Below the pieces are notes generated by a model that saw only the letters and a list, made by a program, of their open reading frames with translations, searched no databases and had not been told where the DNA came from. A stretch of DNA of 64,000 bases from Haberlea rhodopensis (taxonomy: Eukaryota; Streptophyta; Magnoliopsida; Lamiales; Gesneriaceae): NCBI GenBank assembly GCA_907163345.1, contig CAJQUN010001060.1, positions 1-64,000 of the forward strand, given 5' to 3'. Shown piece after piece: positions 12,480 to 25,057 of the stretch (within the stretch, counting starts at the first letter, position 1; each line of letters opens with the position of its first letter). Made by a program: the position numbers and the translations under genes.

Positions 12480-13952
12480 GTAGGACTAGGACATTTAATA
12501 AAATAATTAATGAATGATGAATTAAAGATAACGCACATTTTGTAATTTTTCCATCAAAGATATTTCCATTTTAGCTCAAATTCCAAACCCAATAAGATGT
12601 AATCGCCACGAGCCTTAAGGCAAATTCCAAACCCAATAAGATGTTTTTTAAAAAAAAATTATATTAAGGCTAGTCTTTTAACTGTCCAGGCACTACAGAG
12701 AATAAAGATGCTTGTCAAAAATGAATTATCATATATTAAATTTTTTTACTTTCGTCCTAAAATGTAGTCTTGACCAATAAATTTTAAATATCAATTGGGA
12801 CATGATTAATTTATAACAAGGTAGATTTTCAGTTGAAATCACATAAAAACGAATTACCAATACCTATGATATATTATCAATGATGGAAAAATATATTCTA
12901 AATTAATATATATATATATATACATACATACTATATTGCATTGATTTGTTATGGTCATACAACTTCTTAGTGTTGTCATGGCCAAGATACTTGCCTAATT
13001 CTAAAATCAGAGTTTTAGACTCGAATCTCTTATTGATACATAAAAAGAAAAAGATCTTGATTTTTGGGAAGACATATCCAAGTTTTGTAAAATATTGATT
13101 ATTAAATTGGTTTTATTGGTTAGTAATCAAGATTAATAACCAATAAAACTTACTGGGTATAAGAAAACATAATCTCAAACAACCATGCAAATTACATCCT
13201 TGCCTCTTAAACCATCATAATTCATATGCAAAGTATTTTTTTACAAAGATGATAAAATTGTACAACATAATGTATGTCATATACCCGAATTCAGCAAAGC
13301 ATGTGAGACCAACAAGCACAACACAAGTTAACAAAAGCAAACAATAGCAAACCAACACATGCAAAGTTTTTTCAAATATCCTCTGAAGAACCAACTGAAA
13401 ACAGCCTCGTTGTCTTTAAAGAATCATACTTTAGTTTGCATCTGTTCAAAATTATTGGCCTTTGAATCTAGTGCCCGATAAACGACATCCTATTGGTTCC
13501 CTCTTAACATTTAAAAACATCCGATGGAAGACCGTGGCAGAATCGCCTTCAAGGGTTCAGGAAATTCATTTTCTGGGCATTCATATACACTACAATCACA
13601 TAATTTGCACAAGCCATCATCAGACCAAAAAGGGCAATCACACCACTACTTAACATGTTTAACAAGTAACAGCGTATTTAAGGACTCATGCTGCATATAT
13701 TAAATGTTTATTTTTAATTTAGTGAATAAAAAAATCCCTCACCACCATCTAATATGCTCAAACTATTTCTAGAATTTGGGTTAATCAATCACTAACTTTA
13801 GTTGTACCAAATCAATCCTAAAAAATTGCGAATTATTAATTTAAGTAAGGTTGACGTGCTTACATATGGTGGTGGACACTCACAATGAATTGCTGACCAT
13901 AAACCAATTTTGGAATCACAACATTCATTACATCCCACATTTGAGAACAGAA
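12480..13952. other. AT-rich intergenic DNA, no gene recognised
   Basis: There is a small direct repeat (CAAATTCCAAACCCAATAAG at about 12577 and 12620) and a short hairpin around 13108-13150 (TTTTATTGGTTA pairing with TAACCAATAAAA). I see no coding signal. Confidence 0.4.
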
Positions 13953-13960
13953 GTTAATAC

Positions 13961-14805
13961 CAGTGTTTTGAAAACCAGTCCGAACTGGACGGTTTAACCG
14001 ACTTAACCTGTAATCAGTGCTTGATCTAATCTGGTTGACCCTTCAAAACCACCATGATAAAAAACCAGTGGGAACCGGATTAAACCGGTAAATACCCGGT
14101 TCAACCAATGAATTGGTTGACTGGTTGAACCAGTATGTTCCTTCATTTTTCTTTCCTTTTTAAAATTTTAATTCTTTTTTTTATTTTTTTAAAAGTATAA
14201 ATCAAATTTGTAGAACAAAATATAATATATTCCTTCATTTTTCTTTCCTTTTTAAAATTTTAATTCTTTTTTTATTTTTTTAAAAGTATAAATCAAATTT
14301 GTAGAACAAAATATAATATATATAATTTATTGTTATTGAAATGATTACAAAATAATATTGTACGCGTGTTTTTATCAAAAATTTCATATAATTCAATAAA
14401 TGTGTCTTGTATATTATATATAAACATGTTTAGTTTCTCATAAATTATAATATATATGAATAATTTCATAATATTTTATTATAATTATGGGATATTGATC
14501 TTTTTTTGGTATTATTTGTAGTTTTTTAGATGTTTTATTATTATTATTATTATTTTATGTTAGGCATTTCATTTTATCTGATTTTTTAAGTTTGACATGT
14601 TATGTTGGTGTAACGATATTTTTTATTATGAACAACTTGAAACTATAGTAAACTATATGGTATATATATTTTACAAAACTTAAAATAGATATTACATAAT
14701 GCTGACGTCATCACCGGTTGAATCAATGGTTCAATCGGTTGAACTGATCGAACATGTAACCAATAAGGCATCGATTTCATGTCCGGTCCGGTTTTGAAAA
14801 CACTG
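13961..14805. mobile_element. Non-autonomous hAT element with perfect 8-bp target duplication
   Basis: The ends are CAGTGTTTTGAAAACC and its near-perfect inverse GGTTTTGAAAACACTG. A perfect 8-bp target duplication GTTAATAC flanks it (13953-13960 and 14806-14813). Subterminal regions repeat GGTTGAACC/ACCGGTT words. The AT-rich middle contains a 92-bp tandem duplication (14138-14229 and 14230-14322). No transposase is encoded. Confidence 0.9.
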
Positions 14806-15148
14806 GTTAATACCCAACCTTAAAATATTGGAAAGAATGGAGTTTTAACGAGCTCTTGAAGTAAAGGATGCAGAACTACCTCATTTATCATGTCCATTGT
14901 CTGATAATCACAGCAACAGTCCTCAACAATGCCGATATATTTTCGAGAATGTTGCACATGAGGCAAGTAAAAGATTGAGATAGTTAATTCATCAAACGGC
15001 CATATTCGAAATATCAGATCCGATCAATTTAACACCAAAAGATAGTTGAAACATGTAATACATACATATCGAAAAAGCAAGAAACAAATGACAGGAGACA
15101 ACAGACTCACAGCTTCTTGCCATCTTGCATAGTTCCATGGGAGACTAG

Positions 15149-15252
15149 CTACCCAAGGGGCACCATCCTATATGGTATCATATCCCACCACACATTGAGA
15201 ATATTCACAATGTGTGGTGGGATTTACCCATGGGATGGTGTCCAATCGGTAG
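15149..15252. other. Long foldback (hairpin) upstream of the cyclin gene
   Basis: A 16-bp perfect stem (ATCCCACCACACATTG with CAATGTGTGGTGGGAT) closes a loop of about 10 nt. An outer stem (GCACCATCC with GGATGGTGT, then CTACC with GGTAG) extends pairing to roughly 45 nt per arm with bulges. The size and shape would suit a plant miRNA precursor or a very small foldback transposon. I do not recognise the sequence as a known miRNA. Confidence 0.55.
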
Positions 15253-15591
15253 GTAAGACAAAATCGTTTCATGGACAGCATCATGGCCGATTTCTCTGAA
15301 TTAAATTGAACAAAACCATAACATTTATGTAAAAAAAAAAAATTAAAGTAAGATATTAAATTAAAGTAAAATATATTACGAGAACACAAATTAAACATTT
15401 TCACGATTAGTATTTTGATATTAAAAATCGTGCGCTAGTTTTAAAAATAAAAATTACTTTTTTATGAAAATATTTTTAATATATTACGTGTCACCTGGTA
15501 ATATTATTAACTCTAAGAAAATATACTCTGATGGTAACTACCAAACAGTCTCAATGGCTATTGAACGTCGCAAACTGCCAGTTCTCACCGA

Positions 15592-15602
15592 TCCAACGGC
15601 CA
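15592..15602 (+). promoter_or_regulatory. MSA element (mitosis-specific activator) of the cyclin promoter
   Basis: TCCAACGGCCA fits the MSA consensus YCYAACGGYYA exactly. In plants this motif is bound by three-repeat MYB factors and drives G2/M transcription of B-type cyclins. It lies 190 bp upstream of the start codon. A related CGGTTGG word follows at about 15620. Confidence 0.75.
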
Positions 15603-15718
15603 GTAATTCAAGAAAAGGCGACGGTTGGAACAAAGCGCTTGCTCTCTAATTTAAGAGACGCGTCTCTTCTCCCTTTTACGAATCCGTTATTTTTCTCGGA
15701 GAATAGAATAGATAGAAA

Positions 15719-15726
15719 GTATATAT
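15719..15726 (+). promoter_or_regulatory. Probable TATA box of the cyclin gene
   Basis: TATATATG lies about 70 bp before the start codon and is followed by a purine-rich leader. This is the only TATA-like word at a suitable distance. Confidence 0.45.
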
Positions 15727-15791
15727 GTGTGGAAGAGAGAGTACACTGAAGAGGGAAGAAGAACAAGAAGAAAAGGGTGATATTTACTGTA

Positions 15792-18032
15792 ATGGCGTCC
15801 AGACAAGTTATTCTGCCGAAGAACAGAGGTATTATTAATTCGATCTTTTATCTGTTACTACAACTTCTTGATCAACCGGGTTCGTCATTTCTTTGTTTTT
15901 GCTTTTTTTACCTTATATACTTGTGTGAATTGATGATATATCATGTTCTATTTTTTGTGGTCTACTTTGTGCAGCAATGATTATGTCTTATGTCACAAAT
16001 CATTAAGATGAAATGAAATCTTTTTCCAGAACGTTTGAATAGAAATTATTTTCAGTGGCACCATGATGATGTTGATCAATCTTTATGTTCATTCTTTAGA
16101 ATCTTTTGATTTTTTTCAAGATTTACTGTTTTATCGATCTACAATGATATTTAATAGGCAAGGCACAGATTCATAGGGCCGCTAAACGGAAGAACATGGC
16201 TGTAGAAAAGAAGAATCGTCGTGCACTTGGCGACATAGGGAATATGGTTGCCATTTGTGGGGTCAATGGCAAGCCACTTCCAAAGGTTTCTCGACTTTTT
16301 ACAAGGTATTTAACTGTCTCTTCTTTATTCCTTACAAAAATTTAAGGAAAATCTATCGTGGATATCATTGGTTCATTAATCTTGATCAACTTCTCGTTAT
16401 ATTTTCAGGAGTTTTAACGAATTACTCGCCAGTGCCAAGGTAGCGGCAGCCGAAAACAACAAGGTGTGTTTCTTGAATCGACATCTTGCATAGCCTTGTT
16501 CAATTTTACATGTACTAACAACTCTTTATGATCTTCTTGAATTACAGAACTTAATTGCAGTAAATGGAAATGTAGCCATTGTAGCTGATGGAGCTCTGCC
16601 TGAGAAAAGAGCCACCCTGGTCCGGAGACTGGCTCAGGAGAAGGATGTTACCAAACCTAAGCCTGAGGAGAAAATTGAAATCAGCCCTCATACTAAGGAA
16701 GTTCACGTGAAAGAGAAGTCACCACATGTAAATAAAGAAAAACTCGGTGAAAATTCGGCGGATAAGTCGTCATCAAGAAAGCAAGCTCCAACTCTTACTT
16801 CAACACTCACTTCCAGAAGCCAGGTCTATATCATCGGCACTGGGGATTTTAGAGTTTCTTTTGCTTGCTTATTTCAGAACCATTTTTCTTAAAATTTTGG
16901 TTGATTTTCAGGCTGCTTCTGGGCTGAGCGGCAAACAAGAGGAGGACATGGATATCGATGTTGCAGACGTGAACAATGATTTGGCAATTGTTGAATATGT
17001 CGGAGAAATTTATAGCTATTACAAGTCAGCGGAGAACGAAATCCGGGCACATGATTACATGGACTCACAGCCGGAGATAAATCAGAAAATGAGAGCGATT
17101 TTAGTAGATTGGCTGATCCAAGTTCACTACAAGTTCCATCTTTCTCCTGAGACTCTTTACCTGACCATCAACATACTGGATCGTTATCTGACGGCCACGA
17201 CTGCATCAAGAAGGGAACTTCAGTTGGTGGGCTTGAGTGCCATGCTTATAGCCTCGAAATATGAAGAAATTTGGGCCCCTGAGGTTCATAAAGAATTGTC
17301 ATTTTACTGGTTTAGACTAACTAAAATCTTTTGTTAACCATCGTTTTTTTTATTGCAGGTTAATGAACTAGTTGACATCTCAGACAACACCTACTCAAAC
17401 CACCAAGTCTTGGTCATGGAAAAACGGATACTCAGGAAATTGGAATGGAAGTTGACTGTCCCGACTCCATACGTGTTTCTTGTTCGTTTCACCAAAACAT
17501 TCATTACTGATCTGGACGTAAGGGAACTGTTCTGGCATCGTTTTATGAATTTTTTTTTTTGTATAAATTTGGCCAAGTTTCTTAAATTATTATGTTCTTG
17601 GGTGGTGGTTTTACAGATGGAGAACATGGTTTATTTCTTGGCTGAGCTTGGAATGATGAATTACGCTACAATAATGTACTGCCCCTCAATGATTGCTGCC
17701 TCAGCAGTCTATGCAGCAAGATGCACTTTAAATAAGACACCCCTTTGGAACCAAACGCTTAAAATAAACACTGGTTTCTCGGAACCACAACTCGTGTAAG
17801 TAGAATGAAAATGCAAGAAAACAGGCATGTACGTGTAATTCTTGATTCTGTATGCTCATGGAATCTTGATCTTTTGGTGAACAGGGATTGTGCTAAGTTA
17901 CTGGTAAGCTTCCATTCGGCTGCGGCAGAGAACAAACTCAAGGGAATCTACACAAAATACACAAGTATGGATCGAAAGGCGGTGGCTCTGCTGCCACCAG
18001 CCAAGTCTCTTTTGGCTGCTGCTCCCACCTAA
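15792..18032 (+). CDS. CYCB1: B1-type mitotic cyclin, eight exons
   Basis: Regulatory subunit that binds and activates cyclin-dependent kinase at G2/M and is then degraded via the APC/C. Exons: 15792-15828, 16158-16305, 16409-16463, 16548-16823, 16912-17283, 17359-17517, 17617-17795, 17885-18032. All introns are GT-AG, and the exons sum to 1374 nt (457 codons plus TAA). A destruction box RRALGDIGN lies at residues 33-41. The cyclin box opens with MRAILVDWL (232-240) followed by IQVHYKF, typical of plant B cyclins. LIASKYEEIW and then LEWKLTVPTPYVFL mark the end of the N-terminal fold. The C-terminal cyclin fold includes AELGMMNYATIMYCPSMIAA and ends near PAKSLLAA. Length and layout match plant CYCB1. 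The ATG follows a short purine-rich leader. No defect is seen, so the gene is probably functional. The subclass number within CYCB1 is not resolved. Confidence 0.96.
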
Positions 18033-19807
18033 ATTCTCCACTACTAGCGTAGGATAATGGATTTGAACTTATTCTTGATTGTTAACTTCATTTTTAGATG
18101 AGTATCTTAAATTCTTTTTTCATTTAAAACAATTGCAAGACTTATAATATTAACAGTTACTAATATGTGTTAAGCAAAAATTATGTTACTCTGAGTCCAG
18201 ACATGTGATGTATAAAAAAACCAATGTATTTTTTCAAGTTTTGAATTTTGAATGAATCCATTTCTTTCAGAGTTCTGATATTGAAATCTTGACTAATATC
18301 TATCTTGCAAATGATTCAATTAGGTTAAAAATATTTATTATTCGAATGTTCAAAAATTAATATAAAAATTTTATTCGAATTTTCAAAGATTATCAAATAT
18401 TCTCCTCCCTCCCTGTTCTTTAAATTGAATTATATCATGGAAAAGTAATAATTTTGCTACTCAAATGACCGATTATAATATTTTTACTTGTCGAAAATTG
18501 AGTATTCATTAGTTTATATAAATCTCTTTAATTAAATTTACTGTTATGTAATTCATAGTTTCATATAAATTCTTCTAGGTTGCGTTTTAATTGAACGATT
18601 AGAGAATTGAGTAGATTTCAGATTAATTTTTTAATAAAAAATTAAATATCATTAAATTATTTTTCATTGAAATTAGATAATTTTCCTTTTCTCGTAGTCC
18701 CTACAAAAGATCCCTCCTAAGTCCTAACACGTGAGACACTTAAATACGCATAAACATCTACGGAACAACCACTGATCACATAAGCACACACAAATATTCC
18801 ACTTATATAATATAAGACTATAAGAACATTGTTCTTAAATTATGTTGGGTCTACTTTTTCAAAATTAAATTTAGACCCACGAGATCTCATTTCCCAATTT
18901 AATGTAACTTGATTTCCTAATTTCTCACTTGAATGGAATGATTGCTCATAAATAAATGATAACGATTGTCAATAATCACATTTTAATCTGGGCGAAAGTT
19001 AGGAAAGTTAGGAGTGACTGGTATAGGGAATGATCCCGATATCTTCAAGAATTTAATCGACATGGAAACGAGGAATAGAGATGAAGCTTCAAAAGGGAAT
19101 GAAATTTTAAGAAGCTTGGTGTTCTATAGTCAATTATGAGGGTATATTGTGCATTCTAGGCTTCGAATATTCTCGATTTTGGATTATGGAATAACCTTAG
19201 TATCTAAATCATCCAAAAGAGTAAGTAAGTCGTTAGTTGTCGTTTTGGTTGGGGAATATTTTGTCATTCGTAAGATATCGCAGATTTGTTGTATTGGATT
19301 TTGACTAGGTTCAAGGAATTACATGACTTTGGAATTGGTATGTGGTGTCAAAAATATGCATTGAATTGTAAAACGTCATTGGTTTAGATTTTATTTATTT
19401 ATCTTATGTATTGGTTGAGTAGTGGTTTGGTTAAGGATGTAAGTTTACTTTCTCATGTATCTTGATTGAGCACTTCTAGTGCCCTTTAATAATATTTTTG
19501 CTTATCCAAAAATAATAATAATCACAATTTTAAAATGAAAATTCAATATTTTAAACAAAATTTTAAAATCTAATTAATTTCTTTTAAGGCTTTCTCCGAC
19601 CTACCTCAATATACCACTAGTTTTAATTTTTCAATGGGATGGCGCTTGGCATTCGCTTAACACCATTTTTCATTATGTTCTCCAGTATTTTAGGTTTCTT
19701 TTATTTGCTTCGGCCTGAATAGTACACATGTAACAAACAAGATATACCAAACATTCGAGCCGTAAATTTTTTAATTAAGGTATTTATTAGATCGAATGGA
19801 CTTATTT
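17720..19807 (+). repeat. Copy 1 of a tandem duplication: cyclin 3' end and flank
   Basis: The sequence from within cyclin exon 7 through the 3' flank is repeated at 20708-25057. This copy holds the functional gene end. It stops at CTTATTT, where an LTR-like TGTAAGG sequence begins. No separate gene is seen in the 18033-19807 flank. Confidence 0.88.
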
Positions 19808-20707
19808 TGTAAGGCCCCAATGCTAATTAATCCGGATTAACGACGATTAAGCAAACACGGATAATTACAAGTATAGGCTTTGAATTCAGGTGTTCCGAAC
19901 TACGATGAGTCAACCAATTAGTGGAACATGTTTTTAGTGCATGAGCATGTGCATGATTACATGGCACTTGGAGAACACATGCCGCTAATTAATTTAACTC
20001 ATGTTAATACATGATTTTAGACCATTAATCTTGCAACTTAGTGATGTATTGACACATGGATTCCACAATACATCAAAAAATTAAAAAGGATGCCAAAATG
20101 GCATAGAAAGCCATGCCCAACCCCTTTAATTTCAGATTTGGTTTCTTATTTTGGCCAGTACTTTCTTTCTCCTTCTTTCCTCAACCAAAAACCACTCCAC
20201 CTTCTCTCCTCTTGTTCGAAATTTTCAAGCCTTTTAGCTCCCAAACTTGTGAATTTGGGGATGCAAGGTGCATGCAAATATAGATTTGCATAGGTCTTGA
20301 GGAGAGGAGCAAGAACCATCAAGCAATTTTGGAACTGGAAGTGTTGAAGAAGTGGCAAATTCTTGGAAAGCTTGGATTGAGTGTTGATTGTGGAGTGCTT
20401 GGGTCTACAAGGGTATGAACACATTCTTATCTATATATAGTTGAATTTTGTGGAATTTGGTTCGAAATCTAGGAAAAGACACGAAATTGTTGATGTCTAT
20501 TGTTAAAACAGAATCTGCAAAATCTTTGGGGTTCTTCCAGTAGATATTTTCGTATTTTTGACTTACATAGCTTCCGAATATGACTTTGAGTTCAAATCAA
20601 AGTTGTAGATCTTTCAATTTTATGTAATTTTAAAAAAAGAAGCATGCAATTTGGGCCTCCGAAGTAAAAGTTGTGTCAGTTTTACTTTCAGTGCTCATTT
20701 TCTCACT
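19808..20707. repeat. Truncated LTR fragment between the two duplication copies
   Basis: It begins TGTAAGGCCCCAATGCTAAT, which resembles the left end of the solo LTR at 26041 (TATAAGGTCATGTTACTAAT, then TTAATCC in both). The right end is missing: at 20708 it runs straight into cyclin-derived sequence. No coding sequence is seen. Confidence 0.6.
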
Positions 20708-23700
20708 GATGCACTTTAAATAAGACACCCCTTTGGAACCAAACGCTTAAATAAACATTGGTTTCTCGAAACCACAACTCGTGTAAGTAGAATGAAAATA
20801 CAAGAAAACAGGCATGTATGTGTAATTCTCGATTTTGTATGCTCATGGAATCTTGATCTTTTGGTGAACAGGGATTGTGCTAAGTAATAATTTTGCTACT
20901 CAAATGACCGATTATAATATTTTTACTTGTCGAAAATTGAGTATTCATTAGTTTATATAAATCTCTTTAATTAAATTTACTATTATGTAATTCATAGTTT
21001 TATATGTATTCTTTTAGGTTGCGTTTTAGTTAAACGATTAGAAATGAGTAGATTTAGATTAATTTTTTATAAAAAAATTAAATATCATTAAATTATTTTT
21101 CATTGAAATTAGACAATTTTTCTTTTCTCGTAGTCCCTACAAGATCCCTCCTAAATCCTAACACGTGAGACACTTAAATAAGCATAAACATCTACAGAAC
21201 AACCACTGATCACATAAGCGCACACAAATATTCCACTTATATAATATAAGAGCATTGTTCTTAAATTATGTGGGTCATACTTTTTCAAAATTAAATTTAG
21301 ACCACTGAATCTACACGAGATCTCATTCCCAATTTAATGTAACCTGATTTCCTAATTTCTCCCTCGAATGTGAATGATGCTCATAAATAAATGACAACAA
21401 TTGTCAATAATCACATTTTTAATCTGGGAGAAAGTTAGGAGTGACTGGTATAGGAAATGATCCTGATATCATCAAGAGGTTAATCAACATGGAAACGAGG
21501 GATAGAGATGAAGCTTCAAAAATGAATGAGATTTTTAAGAAGCTTGGTGTTCTGTAGTCAATTATGGGGGTATATTGTGCATTCTAGGCTTCGAATTGTG
21601 GGACCCGACTCGGGCACAAAATATATAATCTATTATCTAGTACCACATTCTCTACTATATAAAAATATAGATATATTTGTAGGGTATTACTTTAAAACAA
21701 TCCATACATAATAATTAATCATGTTAGCGGAAGTGTTCATAACAATTAATTATATTTCGTTAGCGGAAGTGTTAATAACAATTAATTATATTTCGTTAGC
21801 GGAAGCATTCATAATATCTATTAACAAATACAATCCCCGGCAAACTCATTCTAATGATCTGATACTTAACCAAAGAAGAAATACTATCGGTACTGATAAG
21901 CCAACATTTTCATTTTTTCTTATTATCCTCTGATCCTGGATCTCGTTCTCCTGTGTCTGGAACTCATGATAAATAACAAAAAGAAAACAGAGGTTAAGTC
22001 TTTAAGGACTTAGTGAGGGAATAACAATAGTTTTTCATGTATATAATAACAAATAATGCAATATGGCGATATGATATGTCATGTAACAAGAGATAAGAAT
22101 GCGATCAAATAATATTTCAATGAAACGATGACATTTACGACTTGAGAATGAATATCGTGAGCTAAAGAGGTGACTCCCACCCGATATTAAGGTGTAGTAC
22201 TTTTCCCACGTATCCGGATCAGGAAATATGATCAACGAAACAAAGACGAATTAGGACAATATAATGAATATCGTGGGCTAAAGAGGTGGCTCCCACCCGA
22301 CATTTAGATGTATCACTTTTCCCCATTGTATTCGAATACGATCCAATACAAACATTCATTTACGAGCCGAGGTGAACCATTCTCCGGACCGATATGGTGC
22401 GCGTTGTTCAGATGAACCATATACCCGGATTCTCATTCGTTGTTCATTGGACTCACTTTCCAGGCCGAGGCCGCGTTGTCCAGTGGACTCATGTCCAGGC
22501 TCCATTCATTCATTCATTCATTCAAGGGAATAGATTAGCGATAAACGCGGTACTTTCATATGCAGACAATATGATCAATGAAACATTATAATGAACAATA
22601 ACATAAATGGAAGGTATCCAGACATATGTCTGTCGTCCAGGGCTCTATTAGTCGTTCAACCATTCGAAGGAACATAATAGCAATAAGCGCGGTAACAAGA
22701 TATATAAACAATATGATCAATGAACTGAGATAATGAACAATATGATAACATATATGAAAATATGGTAATGAATAAACATATAATGTGAGTTCCAGGCCAA
22801 ATGCCAACGATGCTATATAGAAATAAATCGGTATTACACATCACCTTACTATGCTATTTGACTTGATTGGCTCGATTTTGAACTCAAATGCCAATAACAT
22901 TCCTATGAACATAATATAAGGTAATTTATAATGATTATCAACCTAAAGGTATGGTTTAACATTTTTAAGAATCATTTTTGTACGAAACTTATCCAGGTAA
23001 TTTAATCAAACATTGAAAAATTCATTAAAAATCAAGTTTAAGTCGAAACTTCACGAAAATTTCCAGGAATGCCTTAAATAGTCCAGCAACGTTCGCCGAC
23101 TAGAATTTCGTCAAACTCGTCGGCGCGTGAGTTACACGCGTCGTCGTGCCGGCGCGTGGCCGTGCTCCGGCACCACGCGCGGGTGAAATTTTTACAGTAG
23201 GTTTGCCTCGTTTCGATCTACATCTTTTGTATAGAAACAATTTTGAAATTTGCAACCGATTTTGCCCAGATTTTGAGTTTTTGAAATGATTACCCATGGT
23301 AATTCGTTCGCCGTAAAATACTATTTTCGATGAGGTTTACGAGCAACGATCGGCACATATGTAAAGTAAAACATATTTGGAACACTCTTTGTTTGTAAAA
23401 CATTTTCGAAATCTATTTTAAAAATGTGTGAAATCGAAGCTTGAATATGCTATCTTGAAATGGGTTTCTGAGATTCTGGCAGCACATTGTTCTTCGTGTT
23501 CTTGAATTTTCTGGGCAATATCAGCTTGTGATTTTTCAACACCTCCCTTACACAAGATGATTTGGTTGTGTGAGGAGTGCTGTGAAATATTTTCTAAATT
23601 TTCGGACAAGCTTTGGTAATTTTTCTCATAATTTTCTCTTGCCACCATATTTTCTACGTAATTCATTTACACTATTTCTCCTATTTTCCAACCTCTCTAC

Positions 23701-25057
23701 CTGAAATTTTTGTGGGTTAAATCTGATGAAATGGGTGGGTTTTAATAGGCAAATTGGAAGGGCACAAACCACAAATGGGGAGATATGTGTCTTGGCCACG
23801 AAGTGACAAGTGCTAAGCTAAATATTAATAGTTTAATCCTTTAAAGACTATATTTGTTATTTAATATATTTCTGTTCTATTAATAATATTTAAGTTGTTT
23901 TACAATGAATTTATCTACTTTGTACATATCTTAGAGTAGCAAATAAAATTTATATATTTTTTATTATTCTTTTGGTACTTTTAATTGTTTAAACTATTTA
24001 TTATGCTTGTATCTATTTTATTGGTATGTATATTTAGGTATAAAGTATATTAATACAAGTTATATTTATATACTTTTTTTTTCTTTATGGGTAAAGTTTT
24101 TGAAGAATAATATTTTAACCAAAATCAAATATTCATACTCAAGAATATAAAGATATTTTCATATAATTCTTTGTGTAAATTTAATATTACAAATAATATA
24201 TAGATTTACTTTGTGAATAATTTTAGTATTGGTATGTTTCACAAATTTACAATTTTCAATATATAGTTATATTGTTCATTCTTTCTTTTATTATCTATTG
24301 TGATGTATAAATTTTTAATACATTAAGATGATTATTTTAGTAACATTTAAGATAGCTTCAAATTGTTTTGTCAAATTTGTAATTGAGATTTTAGGGGTGT
24401 TACACGAATAATCTCGATTTTGGATTATGGAATAACCTTAGTATCTAAATCATCCAATATAGTAAGTAAGTAGTTAGCTGGCGTTTTGGTTAGGGAATAT
24501 TTTGTCATTCGTAAGGCATCGCAGCTTTGTTGTATTGGATTTTGACTAGGTTCAAGGAATTACATGACTTTGGAATTGGTATGTGGTGTCAAAATATGCA
24601 TTGAATTGTAAAACGTCATTGTTTGGTTTAGATTTTAATTATTTATCTTATGTATTGGTTGAGTAGTGGCTTGGTTAAGGATATAAGTTTTCTTCTGTAT
24701 TTTGATTGAGCGCTTCTAATGCCCTTTAATAATATTTATGCTTATCCAAAAATAATAATAATCACATTTTTTAAATGAAAAATCAATATTTTAAACAAAA
24801 TTTTAAAATCTAATTAATTTTTTTTAAGGCTTTCTCCGACCTACCACAATCTAGCACTAGTTTTAGTTTTTCCAATGGGATGGTGCTTGGCATTGGCTTA
24901 ACACTTTTTCATTTTCGATTATTTTCTCCAGTATTTTTGGTTTTTTTTAGTTTCTTCGGCCTAAACAATAGACACATATAACAAACAGGATAATACTAAA
25001 CATCCGAGCCGTAAAATTTTTAATTAAGGTATTTATTAGATCGAATGGACTTATTTG
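20708..25057 (+). repeat. Copy 2 of the duplication, with a cyclin gene fragment
   Basis: This is a diverged copy of 17720-19807. It starts with the last 25 codons of cyclin exon 7, intron 7 and the first bases of exon 8. It lacks one A in the exon, which shifts the frame. It then jumps over about 545 bp (17899-18443 in copy 1), removing the cyclin C-terminus and 3' end, at a short AAGT microhomology. The rest of the flank follows, interrupted by a solo LTR at 21597-24404. At the place where copy 1 meets the LTR fragment, this copy continues into unique DNA. Confidence 0.88.
21597..24404. mobile_element. Solo LTR, 2.8 kb
   Basis: It begins TGTGGGACCC and ends GGGTGTTACA, with a 5-bp target duplication CGAAT (21592-21596 and 24405-24409). 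Copy 1 of the duplication supplies the uninterrupted site, so both ends are exact. There is no internal domain or second LTR. The inside carries a repeated block (GCTAAAGAGGTG, CTCCCACCCGA at about 22155 and 22279). The size and the TGTAACACCC end read in reverse suggest a Ty3/gypsy chromovirus LTR, which is an inference. Confidence 0.85.

Noticed and set aside
23418..23666. An 82-codon coiled-coil-like frame in the solo LTR
   Set aside because: It lies inside a non-coding LTR bounded by target duplications and matches no family.
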